Shown: positions 45,577 through 55,353, numbered from the stretch's first letter. The stretch is DNA of 64,000 nucleotides from a bacterium (GCA_022825065.1 JAJDYR010000018.1:97606-161605), one strand, 5' to 3'. Numbers and translations are program-made. Notes: generated from the sequence alone by a model not told the origin.

Positions 45577-47325
45577 ATGAGCGAGTACAAGAGCGAGGCA
45601 AGAGACGGGATGCGGATCGACTGGGACGTGCCTATCGAGATGGACGACGGCGTGGTGCTGCGCTGCGACGTCTACCGGCCAAACGACGATGGCGGGTACC
45701 CCGTCATCATGAGCTACGGCCCCTACTGCAAGTGGCTTCACTTACAGGACGGCTACCCCCACCAGTGGAATCTCATGGTGAACGACTATCCCGAGACCGT
45801 CATGGGCACCACCAACAAATACCAGAACTGGGAGCTCGTCGATCCCGAGAAATGGGTGCCCGACGGCTACGCCTGCGTCCGCGTGGACTCACGCGGCGCC
45901 GGCCGCTCGCCGGGTTATCTCGAAGTTTGGTCCCCGCGCGAGACGCGCGATTTTTACGACTGCATCGAGTGGGCGGGCGCCCAGCCCTGGAGCAACGGGA
46001 AGGTGGGTCTGAACGGCATCTCCTACTACGGGATGAACCAGTGGCAGGTGGCTTCGCTCCAGCCGCCGCACCTGGCGGCCATGTGCGTCTGGGAGGGGGC
46101 GGCCGATTTCTACCGCGACTTGGCCCACCACGGGGGTATCGCCTGCCGGTTTTCGGACACCTGGTACCGCCAGGCCGTCGTCCCCCGCCAGCACGGCAAG
46201 GGGAACCGCGGCATCAAGAGCCGCATCAACGGCGACTGGATTTCCGGCCCCGCCAACCTGAGCGAAGAGGAACTGGCTTCCAACAGGAGCGATTTCGGCC
46301 AGGACATTCTGGATCACCCCCTCGTGGATGATTACTGGAAAGAGCGCATGCCCGATTATTCGAAGATCAACGTGCCTCTTCTTTCCTCGGGCAACTGGGG
46401 CGGCGTGGGCCTGCATCCCAGGGGCAACACGGAGGGTTTCGTGCAGTCGGCCACGGAGGAGAAATGGCTGGAGATGCACGGGCTGGAGCATTTCACGGAG
46501 TTTTACACCGATTACGGCGTCGCGCTCCAGAAGAAGTTTTTCGGCCACTTCCTGAAGGGCGAGGATACGGGCTGGAAGGAGCAGCCGAGAGTCCAGCTCC
46601 TCGTGCGGCATCCGGGTGAGAAATTCGTGCCGAGAGCTGAGAACGAGTGGCCCATCGCGCGCACGCAGTGGACGAAGTATTACCTGCATTCGGGTTCTGG
46701 CACCTTCCGGGCGGAACCCCAGACCAACGAGCGGACGAAGACCTATGACGCCCTGGGCGACGGCCTGGTCTACGTCTCGCATCCCTTCGCCGAGGAAACC
46801 GAGATCACCGGCCCCGTGGCGGCCAAGCTGTTCGTCTCTTCCGATACCGAGGACGCGGACCTGTTCCTCACCCTGCGCGTCTTCACGCCGGACATGACGG
46901 AGATCGTCTACCGGGGCGCGAACGACCCGCACACGCCCGTCGCCATCGGCTGGCTGAGGGCCTCCCACCGGAAACTCGATGATGCCCTCACGCTGCCCTA
47001 CCGGCCCTACCACACGCACGACGAGATTCAGCCGCTCACGCCGGGCGAGATTTATGAACTGGACGTCGAGATCTGGCCGACCTCCATCGTGATCCCCAAG
47101 GAATACCGCCTGGCGATCAGCGTCCGGGGGCGCGATTACGTCTGGCCGGGTTATGAGCCGTCAGCGCCCAAAATATCGGGCCGTGTCTACTACGGCGTGG
47201 GGCCGTTCAAGCATGATCTCAAAGAAGACAGGCCGACGGAGCTTTTCGGCGGAAAGGTGACGCTGCACACCGGCCCGTCGTGTCCATCCCACGTGTTGCT
47301 GCCGGTGATTCCGCCGAAAGGATGA
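45577..47325 (+). CDS. CocE/NonD-family hydrolase (X-Pro dipeptidyl-peptidase-like), copy 1
   Basis: A 582-residue serine hydrolase. The alpha/beta-hydrolase N-terminal domain has the nucleophile elbow GLNGISYYGMNQW (S149, G-x-S-Y-x-G type of the CocE/XPDAP S15 family), a YACVRVDSRGAGRSPGY strand, and a C-terminal jelly-roll domain (PYHTHDEIQPLTPGEIYELD). Family members hydrolyse esters, amides or proline peptides. No signal peptide is seen. The ATG at 45577 has GGAAAGG nine bases upstream. A second, closely similar gene follows 25 bases after the stop. Confidence 0.88.
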   Translation: MSEYKSEARDGMRIDWDVPIEMDDGVVLRCDVYRPNDDGGYPVIMSYGPYCKWLHLQDGYPHQWNLMVNDYPETVMGTTNKYQNWELVDPEKWVPDGYACVRVDSRGAGRSPGYLEVWSPRETRDFYDCIEWAGAQPWSNGKVGLNGISYYGMNQWQVASLQPPHLAAMCVWEGAADFYRDLAHHGGIACRFSDTWYRQAVVPRQHGKGNRGIKSRINGDWISGPANLSEEELASNRSDFGQDILDHPLVDDYWKERMPDYSKINVPLLSSGNWGGVGLHPRGNTEGFVQSATEEKWLEMHGLEHFTEFYTDYGVALQKKFFGHFLKGEDTGWKEQPRVQLLVRHPGEKFVPRAENEWPIARTQWTKYYLHSGSGTFRAEPQTNERTKTYDALGDGLVYVSHPFAEETEITGPVAAKLFVSSDTEDADLFLTLRVFTPDMTEIVYRGANDPHTPVAIGWLRASHRKLDDALTLPYRPYHTHDEIQPLTPGEIYELDVEIWPTSIVIPKEYRLAISVRGRDYVWPGYEPSAPKISGRVYYGVGPFKHDLKEDRPTELFGGKVTLHTGPSCPSHVLLPVIPPKG

Positions 47326-47350
47326 TTCCCGACAGGATGAGAGGTGCGCG

Positions 47351-49096
47351 ATGAGAGGGCGTAAATCGGAAATCGCCGACGGCATGCGGATCGACTGGGA
47401 GGTTCCGGTCGAGATGGACGACGGTCTGGTGCTGCGCTGCGACGTCTACCGGCCTGTTGATGAGGGCCTCTATCCCGTCATCATCACATACGGCATCTAC
47501 GGGAAGTGGCTCCACTTCGAGGACGGCTATCCCGAGCAGTGGCGCCGCATGGTGGAAGAGCACCCCGACGTCGCCCTGGGTTCTTCGAACAAGTACCAGA
47601 ACTGGGAGGTCGTGGATCCCGAGAAATGGGTGCCGGACGGCTACGCCTGCGTGCGCGTGGATTCGCGGGGCGCGGGCCGCTCGCCGGGGTATATGGACCC
47701 CTTCTCCGAGCGCGAGACGCGCGATTTCTACGAGTGCATCGAGTGGGCGGGTGCGCAGCCCTGGAGCAACGGGAAGGTGGGGGCCAACGGCATCTCCTAT
47801 TACGCCATCAACCAGTGGCAGGTCGCGTGCCTGAAGCCGCCTCACCTCGTCGCCATGTGCGCCTGGGAGGGGGCGGCGGATTTCTACCGCGACATGAACT
47901 ACCACGGGGGCATCTACTGCACGTTCACGGAGAACTGGTATCAGAACAGGGGGCGCTCCAAGCAGCACGGCCTGGGCGAGCGCGGCTACAAGAGCCGGGT
48001 GACGGGCGATTGGGTCTCCGGGCCGGACACGCTGAGCGAGGAGGAACTCGGCGCCAACCGCTGCCGCCTGGGGGCGGAGATGCGCGCGCACCCGCTCGAC
48101 GATGAATACTGGCAGGCGAAAACGCCCGACTGGTCGAAAGTGGAAGTGCCTTTCCTGTCTTCCAACAACTGGGGCGGGCAGGGGCTTCATCCGCGCGGGA
48201 ACTGCGAGGCCTTCATGCGCGCGGCCTCGAAAGAGAAATGGCTGGAGAGCCACGGCATCGAACACTGGACGGAGTTTTACACCGATTACGGCGTGGCGCT
48301 CCAGAAGAAGTTCTTCGGCCATTACCTGAAGGGGGAGGACACCGGCTGGAAGGATCAGCCGAGGGTGCAGCTCAAGATTCGCCACCCCGGCGAGAAGTTC
48401 GTGGAGCGCGCGGAGAACGAGTGGCCCATCGCGCGCACGAACTGGACGAAGCTCTATCTCCATGCGGAAGGCCATCTGCTCGGCGAGGCCGCGCCGGAGG
48501 AGGCGGGTACGGCGGCCTATGCGGGCTTGAGCGACGGGGTCACGTTCGTCTCCCCTCCCCTGAAGCGTGAAACCGAGATCACGGGCCCCCTGGCGTCGAA
48601 GCTGTGGGTGTCCTCCGAGACCGAAGACGCCGATCTGTTCCTCGTCCTTCGGTTGTTCACGCCCGATTTCAGGGAAGTCACCTTCCAGGGCGCGCTCGAC
48701 CCGCACACCCCGGTGGCCCAGGGCTGGCTCCGGGCCTCGCACCGAAAGCTGGACGAGGCGCTCACGCTGCCCTACAGGCCCTATCACGCGCACGACGAGG
48801 TGCAGCCGCTCACGCCGGGCGAAATATACGAACTCGACGTCGAGATATGGCCCACCTGCATCGTGGTTCCCAAAGGCCATCGCCTGGCTTTGAGCATCCG
48901 GGGCTGCGACTACGTCTATCCGGGCGGCGTCACGCAGGGGCTTCCCAACATGCCCGCCGTCTTCTCGGGCGTGGGGCCGTTCCGGCACAACGACCCGCTC
49001 GACCGGCCGCCCGAGGTGTTCGGCGGCGAGGTGACGATCCACGCCGGTCCCGAGCATCCCTCCCACGTGCTCTTGCCGATCATTCCGCCCAGGTAG
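47351..49096 (+). CDS. CocE/NonD-family hydrolase, copy 2
   Basis: A 581-residue paralogue aligned along its whole length with the preceding gene (shared GYACVRVDSRGAGRSPGY, EWPIAR, PLTPGEIYELDVEIWPT). The nucleophile elbow is GANGISYYAINQW (S149), with Ala instead of Gly after the tyrosine. The pair is a tandem duplication that has diverged mainly at surface positions, probably with different substrates. It is in an operon with copy 1. Confidence 0.88.
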   Translation: MRGRKSEIADGMRIDWEVPVEMDDGLVLRCDVYRPVDEGLYPVIITYGIYGKWLHFEDGYPEQWRRMVEEHPDVALGSSNKYQNWEVVDPEKWVPDGYACVRVDSRGAGRSPGYMDPFSERETRDFYECIEWAGAQPWSNGKVGANGISYYAINQWQVACLKPPHLVAMCAWEGAADFYRDMNYHGGIYCTFTENWYQNRGRSKQHGLGERGYKSRVTGDWVSGPDTLSEEELGANRCRLGAEMRAHPLDDEYWQAKTPDWSKVEVPFLSSNNWGGQGLHPRGNCEAFMRAASKEKWLESHGIEHWTEFYTDYGVALQKKFFGHYLKGEDTGWKDQPRVQLKIRHPGEKFVERAENEWPIARTNWTKLYLHAEGHLLGEAAPEEAGTAAYAGLSDGVTFVSPPLKRETEITGPLASKLWVSSETEDADLFLVLRLFTPDFREVTFQGALDPHTPVAQGWLRASHRKLDEALTLPYRPYHAHDEVQPLTPGEIYELDVEIWPTCIVVPKGHRLALSIRGCDYVYPGGVTQGLPNMPAVFSGVGPFRHNDPLDRPPEVFGGEVTIHAGPEHPSHVLLPIIPPR

Positions 49097-49306
49097 GCAA
49101 TTCCCGCCGGCGGCAGGAGACGGTCCGGACGGGAAGCCGATTCCGCCGGACTTCCCGGCACAGGGGCCAGGGGAGGGTTCATTGACACTTTCGGGAAACA
49201 TACGATAGCATCGGTTATCTTGTTATCTCAAAACGATTCAGCATCTTATCGCGAGTTCGCGTTGCGTTGAGCGCGATTGCGCCTGTTTTCAGAGGAGGAG
49301 TCTTTT

Positions 49307-49861
49307 ATGGCGAAGACTCTGGTGATTCTCGATCCCTCGGGAATACCCCCTCCGATGGAGAAGGTGCGGCCGGCCGCGCGCCCCGCCTCCCATGAGGGGG
49401 TTCGCCTGGGCCTCCTCGATAACACGAAGCCAAACTCCGACAAGCTGCTCCGCCGCCTGGAAGAGCGCTTGAGCGGGAAATACCCCATCGCCTCGTTCAC
49501 GCACTACCGCAAGGGAGGCAGCGCGCTCCCCCTGGAGGAGGACCTGATCGACCGGATGTCTGCGGAGTGCGACTTCGTGGTGAACGCGGTGCCCGACTGA
49601 GGGTCCTGCACGCCGTGGAGTATCCACGACGCGGTCGAGCTCGAACAGCGCGGGCTCCCCACGCTCACCGTCATCACGGACATGTTCGAGGCCTTCGGCC
49701 GCAAGAAGGCGCGGGCCCTGGGCTTTGCGGGCCTGCCCATCGTCTCGATCCCCCACCCCATCACCGGAATCCCGCTCGATACGGTGCACGCCCACGCGGA
49801 CGAAATCCTCGAAAGCGTGGCGGAGTCCCTGACGCAGGCGCCGCCGGATGACGAAGGATGA
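49307..49861 (+). CDS. UGSC-family selenoprotein (in-frame TGA)
   Basis: A 184-residue protein if TGA at 49598-49600 is read as selenocysteine (Sec98). The sequence reads NAVPD-U-GSCTPWSIHD, the defining U-G-S-C motif of the UGSC family first seen in marine metagenomes, and the frame continues without further stops to TGA 49859-49861. Before the motif lies LGLLDNTKPNSDKLLRRL; after it, GLPTLTVITDMFEAFG. GGAGGAG precedes the ATG. A SECIS-like hairpin is at 49614-49628. It overlaps the partner gene by four bases. The biochemical function of UGSC proteins is not known to me. Confidence 0.9.
49614..49628 (+). promoter_or_regulatory. Candidate bacterial SECIS hairpin (UGSC gene)
   Basis: CGTGGA-GTA-TCCACG, a perfect six-pair stem with a G-initial three-base loop, whose loop starts 19 bases after the TGA, within the usual spacing for a bacterial SECIS. 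Confidence 0.65.
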
Positions 49862-50913
49862 AGCTCGCCTCCACGCGCCACGAGGTGGCGGAATCCCCCC
49901 TGGAGTTGCTCGAATACGTGATGGAGCGCGGCTGGGGGGACGGGCTGCCCGTCATCCCGCCGACCGAGGAGCGGGTGGCGGCCATGGTGGAGGCATCGGG
50001 GCGGCCGCCCGAGGAATCCCGCGGCCGCATCCCCCACCTCTTCGGCGACGCCACGATCGAGAAGATCGCCGTCAACGCCGCCATGGCGGGCTGTAAGCCC
50101 GAATACATGCCGGTGCTCGTCACCGCCGTCGACGCCATCTTCGACCCCGAATACAACCTGCCGGGCGTCCAGGGGACGACGAACTGCATCGCGCAGCTCA
50201 TCGTCGTCCACGGCCCCGCTCGCCATGCGCTGGGGATCAACTGCAGGGAAAACCTCTTCGGCCAGGGCTGGCGGGCCAACGCCACCATCGGCAGGGCGTT
50301 CCGGTTCATCCTCCAGAACATCGGGGGCGCCAAGCCGGGGGATACGGACCGCAGCACCTTCGGCCACCAGGGCAAGTTCTCGAGCTGCATCGGCGAGAAC
50401 GAAGAGGCCAGCCCGTGGCCGCCGCTCCACGTCGAGCGCGGCCTCGAGCGCACCGACAGCGCCGTGACGGTCATCGCCGTCGACCCGCACATCATGGTCA
50501 ACGACGCGGCCAGCACGGAGGGCGAGGGCGTGCTCACGTCCATCGCCTCGTCGATGATGCAGGCGGGGAGCAACAACGCGCTCTTCGGCGGGGAGATGGT
50601 GGTCGTCCTCGGCCCCGAACACGTGGACATGCTCGTGCGCGACGGCTGGGATCCGCCGCGGATCCGGGCCTTCCTCTACGAGCGGGGCAGGGTGCCGACG
50701 TTTCTTTTTGCGCCGGCGAACCTCGCGCGCGCGCGGGGACGCCGGGACGACCTCATGGCCCAGGAAGACCTCCAGAGCGTACCCGTCGTGGACGATGAGG
50801 AGAGCATCTGCCTGTTCGTGGCGGGCGGACTCGGGAAGCACAGCCTCGTCATCCCGACGTTCGGCAACACGCACAGCGTCACGCGAAAGATGGATTTTTC
50901 CTTCACCGGCTGA
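49858..50913 (+). CDS. UGSC-associated partner protein
   Basis: A 351-residue protein that is known to accompany UGSC genes in related organisms. It has a GWGDGLPVIPPTEERVAAMV opening, a central TFGHQGKFSSCIGENEE and a conserved ICLFVAGGLGKHSLVIPTFG near the C-terminus. Four cysteines are spread along the chain. The ATG overlaps the UGSC stop, so the two are made together and probably form a complex. It has no membrane segment. The reaction is unknown. Confidence 0.8.
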   Translation: MKLASTRHEVAESPLELLEYVMERGWGDGLPVIPPTEERVAAMVEASGRPPEESRGRIPHLFGDATIEKIAVNAAMAGCKPEYMPVLVTAVDAIFDPEYNLPGVQGTTNCIAQLIVVHGPARHALGINCRENLFGQGWRANATIGRAFRFILQNIGGAKPGDTDRSTFGHQGKFSSCIGENEEASPWPPLHVERGLERTDSAVTVIAVDPHIMVNDAASTEGEGVLTSIASSMMQAGSNNALFGGEMVVVLGPEHVDMLVRDGWDPPRIRAFLYERGRVPTFLFAPANLARARGRRDDLMAQEDLQSVPVVDDEESICLFVAGGLGKHSLVIPTFGNTHSVTRKMDFSFTG

Positions 50914-51671
50914 ACGCGGGTCATACGCAAGAGGAGAACGGATTCCGGGCGCCGTATCGCATTCGACGAGCGCCCTGCCTCACCGACCCCGAACACCCGT
51001 TCGTCAGGACGGTGTTGCCGGTGGCCGAGCGGGTCACGGGCCGCCCCTGCACCCTCCCTCATGGCTGCGGCTTGAGCCACTGCCGTCATTCCGGCGAAAG
51101 CCGGAATCCAAAAAGAGACGGGGTGCGCATATTGCGGCATTTCCATTTCTCGATGTTCAGTTTGTAAATGACAGCATAAAAACGAAAGGCAAATGGATTC
51201 CGGCTTTCGCCGGAATGACGGCGGTTTTCCCACATCGGTCGGATTTGACCCCTTGAGAGCCGTCGCCAATTCACGGGAGTGAAAAGAACCACTCCCCCCT
51301 TGACGCCCTCATCCCGGGCAAGCGCCCCAAACCCTCATCCTGAGTAGGCGCGTAAGCGCCGTATGGAAGGATGGGGGGCACGAATTTCGCCCTTCGATAC
51401 AAACGCTCCTTTCTCAGTCGCGTTTGACCTTCGGCGGCTACTCAGGGTGAGGAAAGTGGTGGGGACGACGGAGCCTGCCCCGAGCGAAGTCGAGGGAGCC
51501 TGTCCTGAGCCTGTCGAAGGGCCGCTACTCAGGGTGAGGCGGAGCGGCGGGCTGTGCAGGACGAAGAAGAGGATTGCGCCGCAAGAAGGCTTTTCAACAA
51601 CCCCCTTCGGGCAGGATTGTATATAATTCACCGAATCAGGGTTCACCAAATTGCCTAACGGGAGAAAACGG
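50914..51671. other. Intergenic region with dispersed repeats
   Basis: No gene. It contains an inverted pair of the CGTCATTCCGGCGAAAGCCG..AATCC element (51083-51109 and 51193-51219), the TTCGATACAAACGCTCC repeat (51391-51455, matching 41279-41345), and a CGAAGTCGAGGGAGCCTGTC / CCTGAGCCTGTCGAAGGGC segment (51485-51522), all well-known kinds of intergenic repeats in bacterial genomes. AACAACCCC near 51597 ends the block. Confidence 0.6.
51083..51219. repeat. Inverted pair of CGTCATTCCGGCGAAAGCCG elements
   Basis: Each arm is a short palindrome (TTCCGGC-GAAA-GCCGGAA), and the two are inverted relative to each other around an 83-base spacer. This is a common intergenic element class in many bacteria. 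Confidence 0.75.
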
Positions 51672-52805
51672 ATGATCGAAAAACAGGGGGCGGTCGCTCC
51701 TGATTTTGCGGCGCTGCGAGAAGCGTTTCCCGTCACACGGAACTGGACCTATCTCGACCTCGCCAACAAGGCGCCCCTTCCCCGGTGCGCCCAGGACGCC
51801 ATTCCGGATTTCCTGCGGGAGATGAACGAAGGCGGCGTCCGGGAGGCCTTCTCCAGGCGCCGCGTGGAGGAGGTTCGCGCCTCGCTGGCGTCGCTGCTGG
51901 GCGTCGCGCCGGGGACGATCGCGTTCATCAAGAATACTTCCGAGGGGTTGAACATCGCCGCGCAGGCGCTGGATCTCAAGGCGGGAGACAACGTCATCCA
52001 GGCGGAAATGGACCACCCGAACCAGGTGTACGCCTTAAAGCGCCTGGAAGATAGGGGCGTCGAACTCAAGTGGGTGCGTAATGGGGACGGCTACCCCCCG
52101 ACCGAGGCGTTCATCGAAGCGATGGACGAGCGAACGCGCGTCGTGGCGGTCTCCTACGTGACTTTTGGCACCGGCTGCCGGGTGGACCTGCCCGCCCTGG
52201 GCGCGGCCTGCCGCGAGCGCGGGGTCGTCCTGATGACGGACGCGATTCAGGGGGTCGGGATCCTCTCGGCGTCGCTGCCGGCCCTCGGGGCGGACATCGT
52301 GGTCTGCGGCGGGCACAAGGGATTGCTCGGCCTGCCGGGCACGGGCTTTCTCTATTGCCGTGAAGACCTGATCCCCGGGATGACGCCCCCTTTCTTCGCC
52401 CGCGCCAGCATGGCGCCTGAAGCGCGTCCCCGGATGGAGGTCGAACTCGCCCCGGACGCCGGCCGCTTCGAGATCGGAAACCAGAACTACCTGGGACTGT
52501 GGGTGCTCGGCCGCTCGGTCGAGTTCCTGGCGGAAGCGGGGCTCGCGCATATCGAAGACCGCGTGCGGGGGTTGACGACGTATCTGATGGAACTGCTGGA
52601 GAGGCGGGGCGAGAAGATTCTGACGCCTCGTCCCTGGGAGGAGCGCGCCGCCATCGTGAGCATCGAGTCGCCCGACCCGCCCAGGGCGGCGGCGCGCCTG
52701 CGCGAGAAGAGAGTCATCGCCAGCGCGCGGGGGGGCGCCCTTCGCTTCGCGCCGCATTTCTACAATACCGAAGAAGAACTGGAGCGGGTGGTCAGTCTGC
52801 TTTAG
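51672..52805 (+). CDS. Class V aminotransferase-fold PLP enzyme
   Basis: A 377-residue fold-type I PLP protein of aminotransferase class V (cysteine-desulfurase/isopenicillin-epimerase-like). The Schiff-base lysine lies in VVCGGHKGLLGLPGTGFLYC, and TDAIQGVG carries the cofactor-binding Asp. Members act as transaminases, desulfurases, lyases or epimerases; there is no Cys-loop to indicate a desulfurase. GGGAGAAAACGG precedes the ATG at 51672. It appears monocistronic. Confidence 0.85.
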   Translation: MIEKQGAVAPDFAALREAFPVTRNWTYLDLANKAPLPRCAQDAIPDFLREMNEGGVREAFSRRRVEEVRASLASLLGVAPGTIAFIKNTSEGLNIAAQALDLKAGDNVIQAEMDHPNQVYALKRLEDRGVELKWVRNGDGYPPTEAFIEAMDERTRVVAVSYVTFGTGCRVDLPALGAACRERGVVLMTDAIQGVGILSASLPALGADIVVCGGHKGLLGLPGTGFLYCREDLIPGMTPPFFARASMAPEARPRMEVELAPDAGRFEIGNQNYLGLWVLGRSVEFLAEAGLAHIEDRVRGLTTYLMELLERRGEKILTPRPWEERAAIVSIESPDPPRAAARLREKRVIASARGGALRFAPHFYNTEEELERVVSLL

Positions 52806-52841
52806 GGAAGAAGTTCAACGAGCCCGTCCTCGCGCCTTTGT

Positions 52842-54180
52842 TTGACATTCAGAACTTCTTGTCCGATCCTTTCTTCTACTGAAGAAACCACGAGGTCACA
52901 ACCCCCAGCGACCCACCGAATACAGGACGTATCTCCATCCCCCTGGAGATGGAAAGGCAGGAAACTCGTCTCCTGAATCGTGATTTTTGTGGCAAAAGGC
53001 GCGACTGCTTCCGTGGCCGGGCGAATCGCCGCCTTTCTCGTCATTCGAGAAACGACAAAAACCCCGACGTCCCCCCGTCTCTGCCCATCCACTGGCATTT
53101 GACAAGCCGAGTGTCATGTCCGATCATTTTCTTGCCACAAAAACCACGGCAGTCAGCCCGCTCGGGCTGCCCGCCGAATACAACACGGCTTCCATTCTTT
53201 GGAGGCCGGAATAGGTGGGAAACCCATCTCTTCGATCGTGGTTTTTGTGGCAAACAGCCCGACTGCGTCCGCAGTCCGAGGGGCAACCCATTTCGTCGGA
53301 TAATGAACCCGCCCGGTCATCTTCATCTCGTATCGCCGACCGAGGGTTTTCCTTGATTGTTGCTCTTTTTTCAAGAGGGGAAGAATCTGAAATTCAGAAA
53401 ACTCTTATATAAAAGAGCAGATTTTTCCAGACTGTCAACGAAGAAACTGAAAAAAATTTGATTCTGATTAAACCCGAGCACGAAGAAGTCGCAAAACACA
53501 ACCTGGAAAACGCCACCCAAATTTCCATCAGACGCGAAACGCCCGTCCCTCCACAACGGCAGTTTGTCCTTATGAATCAAGTGTTTGACACTCAATCCTT
53601 GATATCCTAAAATTATCCTGCCACAAAAACCGGAAACCGTAGATTCGGCTCCCCGCCGGACACAAGGCGGTTTCTATTAGCGAAGAGCCATCCTCTGGAT
53701 TGAGGAACAAGGTGATAACTGCGTCTTCAATCGTGCTCTTTTATGGTAGAAGCCGTAGCTTCACCTGCGATTTGGCGAAGGGCCACTTTCTACTGCTTTG
53801 GAAAATAATCACCCGACTCAAAGAGGAACCTCTTTGATCGGATAACGGGCCCGCCCCGCAGCTTCATCCTGAACAGCCGATTCAAAAATTTCCCATGAAT
53901 ACGCGGGAAACCTGCTCTGGATTCTCACCATCCAAGAAGCGACAATCATCTCGCCGTCTTCTCCCGCTTTTGCTCACCCAAGTGTGTTTGACATTTCGGC
54001 TTTGATGTCCGATCCTTTCCCTGCCACAAAAACCACGATAGTCGATTCGGTAATCCCGCCGGATAGAAGTCTCTCTCCATCTTCTGGGGAGCGGAACGGG
54101 CGGGGTATCCATCTCTTCAATTATGGTCGTTGTGGCGAAAAGCCCAGTTTATCTGCGGCCGGGCGAATCGCTGTTTTCAC
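52842..54180 (+). repeat. Array of four degenerate promoter-plus-inverted-repeat units
   Basis: Four related ~200-base units (about 52842-53050, 53099-53300, 53585-53790, 53988-54180) fill the 1.4 kb between 52806 and 54198. Each begins TTGACA and, exactly 17 bases later, has GATCCT, GATCAT, TAAAAT or GATCCT. Next comes GCCACAAAAACCACG or a degraded form, a 75-95-base spacer, and then an inverse CGTGGTTTTTGTGGC-type arm. In unit 2 the 17-base arms 53132-53148 and 53237-53253 are perfect inverted repeats. No protein-coding gene is convincing here. The last unit ends directly before the lipoprotein at 54199. Confidence 0.7.
53585..53613 (+). promoter_or_regulatory. Near-consensus promoter in repeat unit 3
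   Basis: TTGACA-N17-TAAAAT. Of the four units this one has the best -10 box and could drive transcription toward the lipoproteins or a repeat-derived RNA. Confidence 0.5.
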
Positions 54181-54198
54181 AATTGAGGAGAGATCGAC

Positions 54199-55353
54199 AT
54201 GAGAAACGCGAAACAGCAACTCAAGGAAAAAACCTCTTTCTCGCTCATGCTGCTCACATTCGCGCTGGTATGCGTCTTTGCGCTTACCGGCTGCGGCGGG
54301 GGCGGTGGGGGTGGGGGTGGCGCCGCCGTGATGCCGGACCCGATGCCCGGCGGGGGTACAGGCGGTACGGGCAGCGCTTATACCCCTCCGCCTCGAATGC
54401 GAATGCTGGACGTGGAAATCCCGGCCTCGTTGGTCGACACGGTGATTGATGAGTTGGCAAACGATTTCCGGAGGACGGCAAGAAATCTGCCCGCCTTTGG
54501 AACGCGGGGAGGAATCGGCTACACCACGAAAACGTCTACCAACAATCACCCGGACATCCAAACACTTGAGCCATATTTCTTTGACGCCGAATATGACGCC
54601 AACGGGCAGTTGCAATTCAGCCGGACTCGTGAATCAACTTCCTTCACCGCCAGTACAACCGATCCGGAAGTATCGTTCAACAGGCTGAACGGCTCGCCTG
54701 CGGCGGGCTGGCAGGGCGTGGAGACACAGGCGGATTATTCCCCGGCCATCTTCTATTGGGACGCCTTCTCCGACATCGAAAATGCAGGTGATACCGACTA
54801 TCTGTCCATCGGATACTGGGCAATCTATCTCAAAGACACGAACACCGGGGAGTTGACGGGCGCAACGTCCATGGGCGTCTCCGCGAACGGCAGCGATCCC
54901 TTCACCGCGAGCAACCTCGCAGGACTCACGGGCACTGCGACCTACGAAGGGCCGGCCTCCGGCGTATTGGCGGACAGAGTCGAAAACAGTGCGGATCCCT
55001 TCCACTACGTCACCGCGAAAGCGACCCTCGAGGCCAATTTCGGCGACGGGAATGCGCTCGGCACCATCTCCGGCAGAATCACCGAAGCGAGGATCGAGGG
55101 GGGCGAAGATTTGCCCGACATGAATTTGGGGGCAGCCAGCATCACCAACTCTGACAGCGGCGGGAACTTCCGTGGCGACACCAGCGTCACGACGAGTAGC
55201 GGCGAGACCTTATCGGGCTCATGGGGCGGGAAGTTCTTCGGCAACGGGGCTAGCGCGACCGACCAGCCGGGCTCGATAGCCGGGACGTTCGGGGCCACGT
55301 CGACGGATGGCAATGTAAGCGTCGTCGGGGCTTTCGGAGCGTACAAACAATAG
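54199..55353 (+). CDS. Surface lipoprotein with TbpB-like beta-barrel
   Basis: A 384-residue lipoprotein: signal peptide and lipobox (FALVCVFALTGC), a poly-glycine linker, an N-terminal domain of unknown type, and from about residue 250 a C-terminal barrel with GTATYEGPASGVLAD, the glycine-rich strand LSGSWGGKFFGNG and SIAGTFGATSTDGNVSVVGAFGAYK. The latter are the hallmarks of TbpB-type/Slam-dependent surface lipoprotein barrels. It is probably exposed on the outer membrane. It lies just after the repeat array and before a second lipoprotein with the same barrel. Confidence 0.82.
   Translation: MRNAKQQLKEKTSFSLMLLTFALVCVFALTGCGGGGGGGGGAAVMPDPMPGGGTGGTGSAYTPPPRMRMLDVEIPASLVDTVIDELANDFRRTARNLPAFGTRGGIGYTTKTSTNNHPDIQTLEPYFFDAEYDANGQLQFSRTRESTSFTASTTDPEVSFNRLNGSPAAGWQGVETQADYSPAIFYWDAFSDIENAGDTDYLSIGYWAIYLKDTNTGELTGATSMGVSANGSDPFTASNLAGLTGTATYEGPASGVLADRVENSADPFHYVTAKATLEANFGDGNALGTISGRITEARIEGGEDLPDMNLGAASITNSDSGGNFRGDTSVTTSSGETLSGSWGGKFFGNGASATDQPGSIAGTFGATSTDGNVSVVGAFGAYKQ

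Noticed and set aside
47219-49201. Long minus-strand frame opposite the second CocE hydrolase
   Set aside because: Antisense shadow of a GC-rich gene, low-complexity peptide.
49601-49861. A separate small gene after the UGSC stop
   Set aside because: There is no start codon with a ribosome site near 49601, and the frame continues directly from the preceding gene through U-G-S-C.
52842-54180. CRISPR array
   Set aside because: Units are ~200 bases, strongly diverged and irregularly spaced, with internal inverted repeats; no cas genes are nearby.
52806-54198. Short open frames between the aminotransferase and the lipoprotein
   Set aside because: They run through the repeat units, overlap on both strands and have no ribosome sites; their peptides only mirror the repeated DNA.
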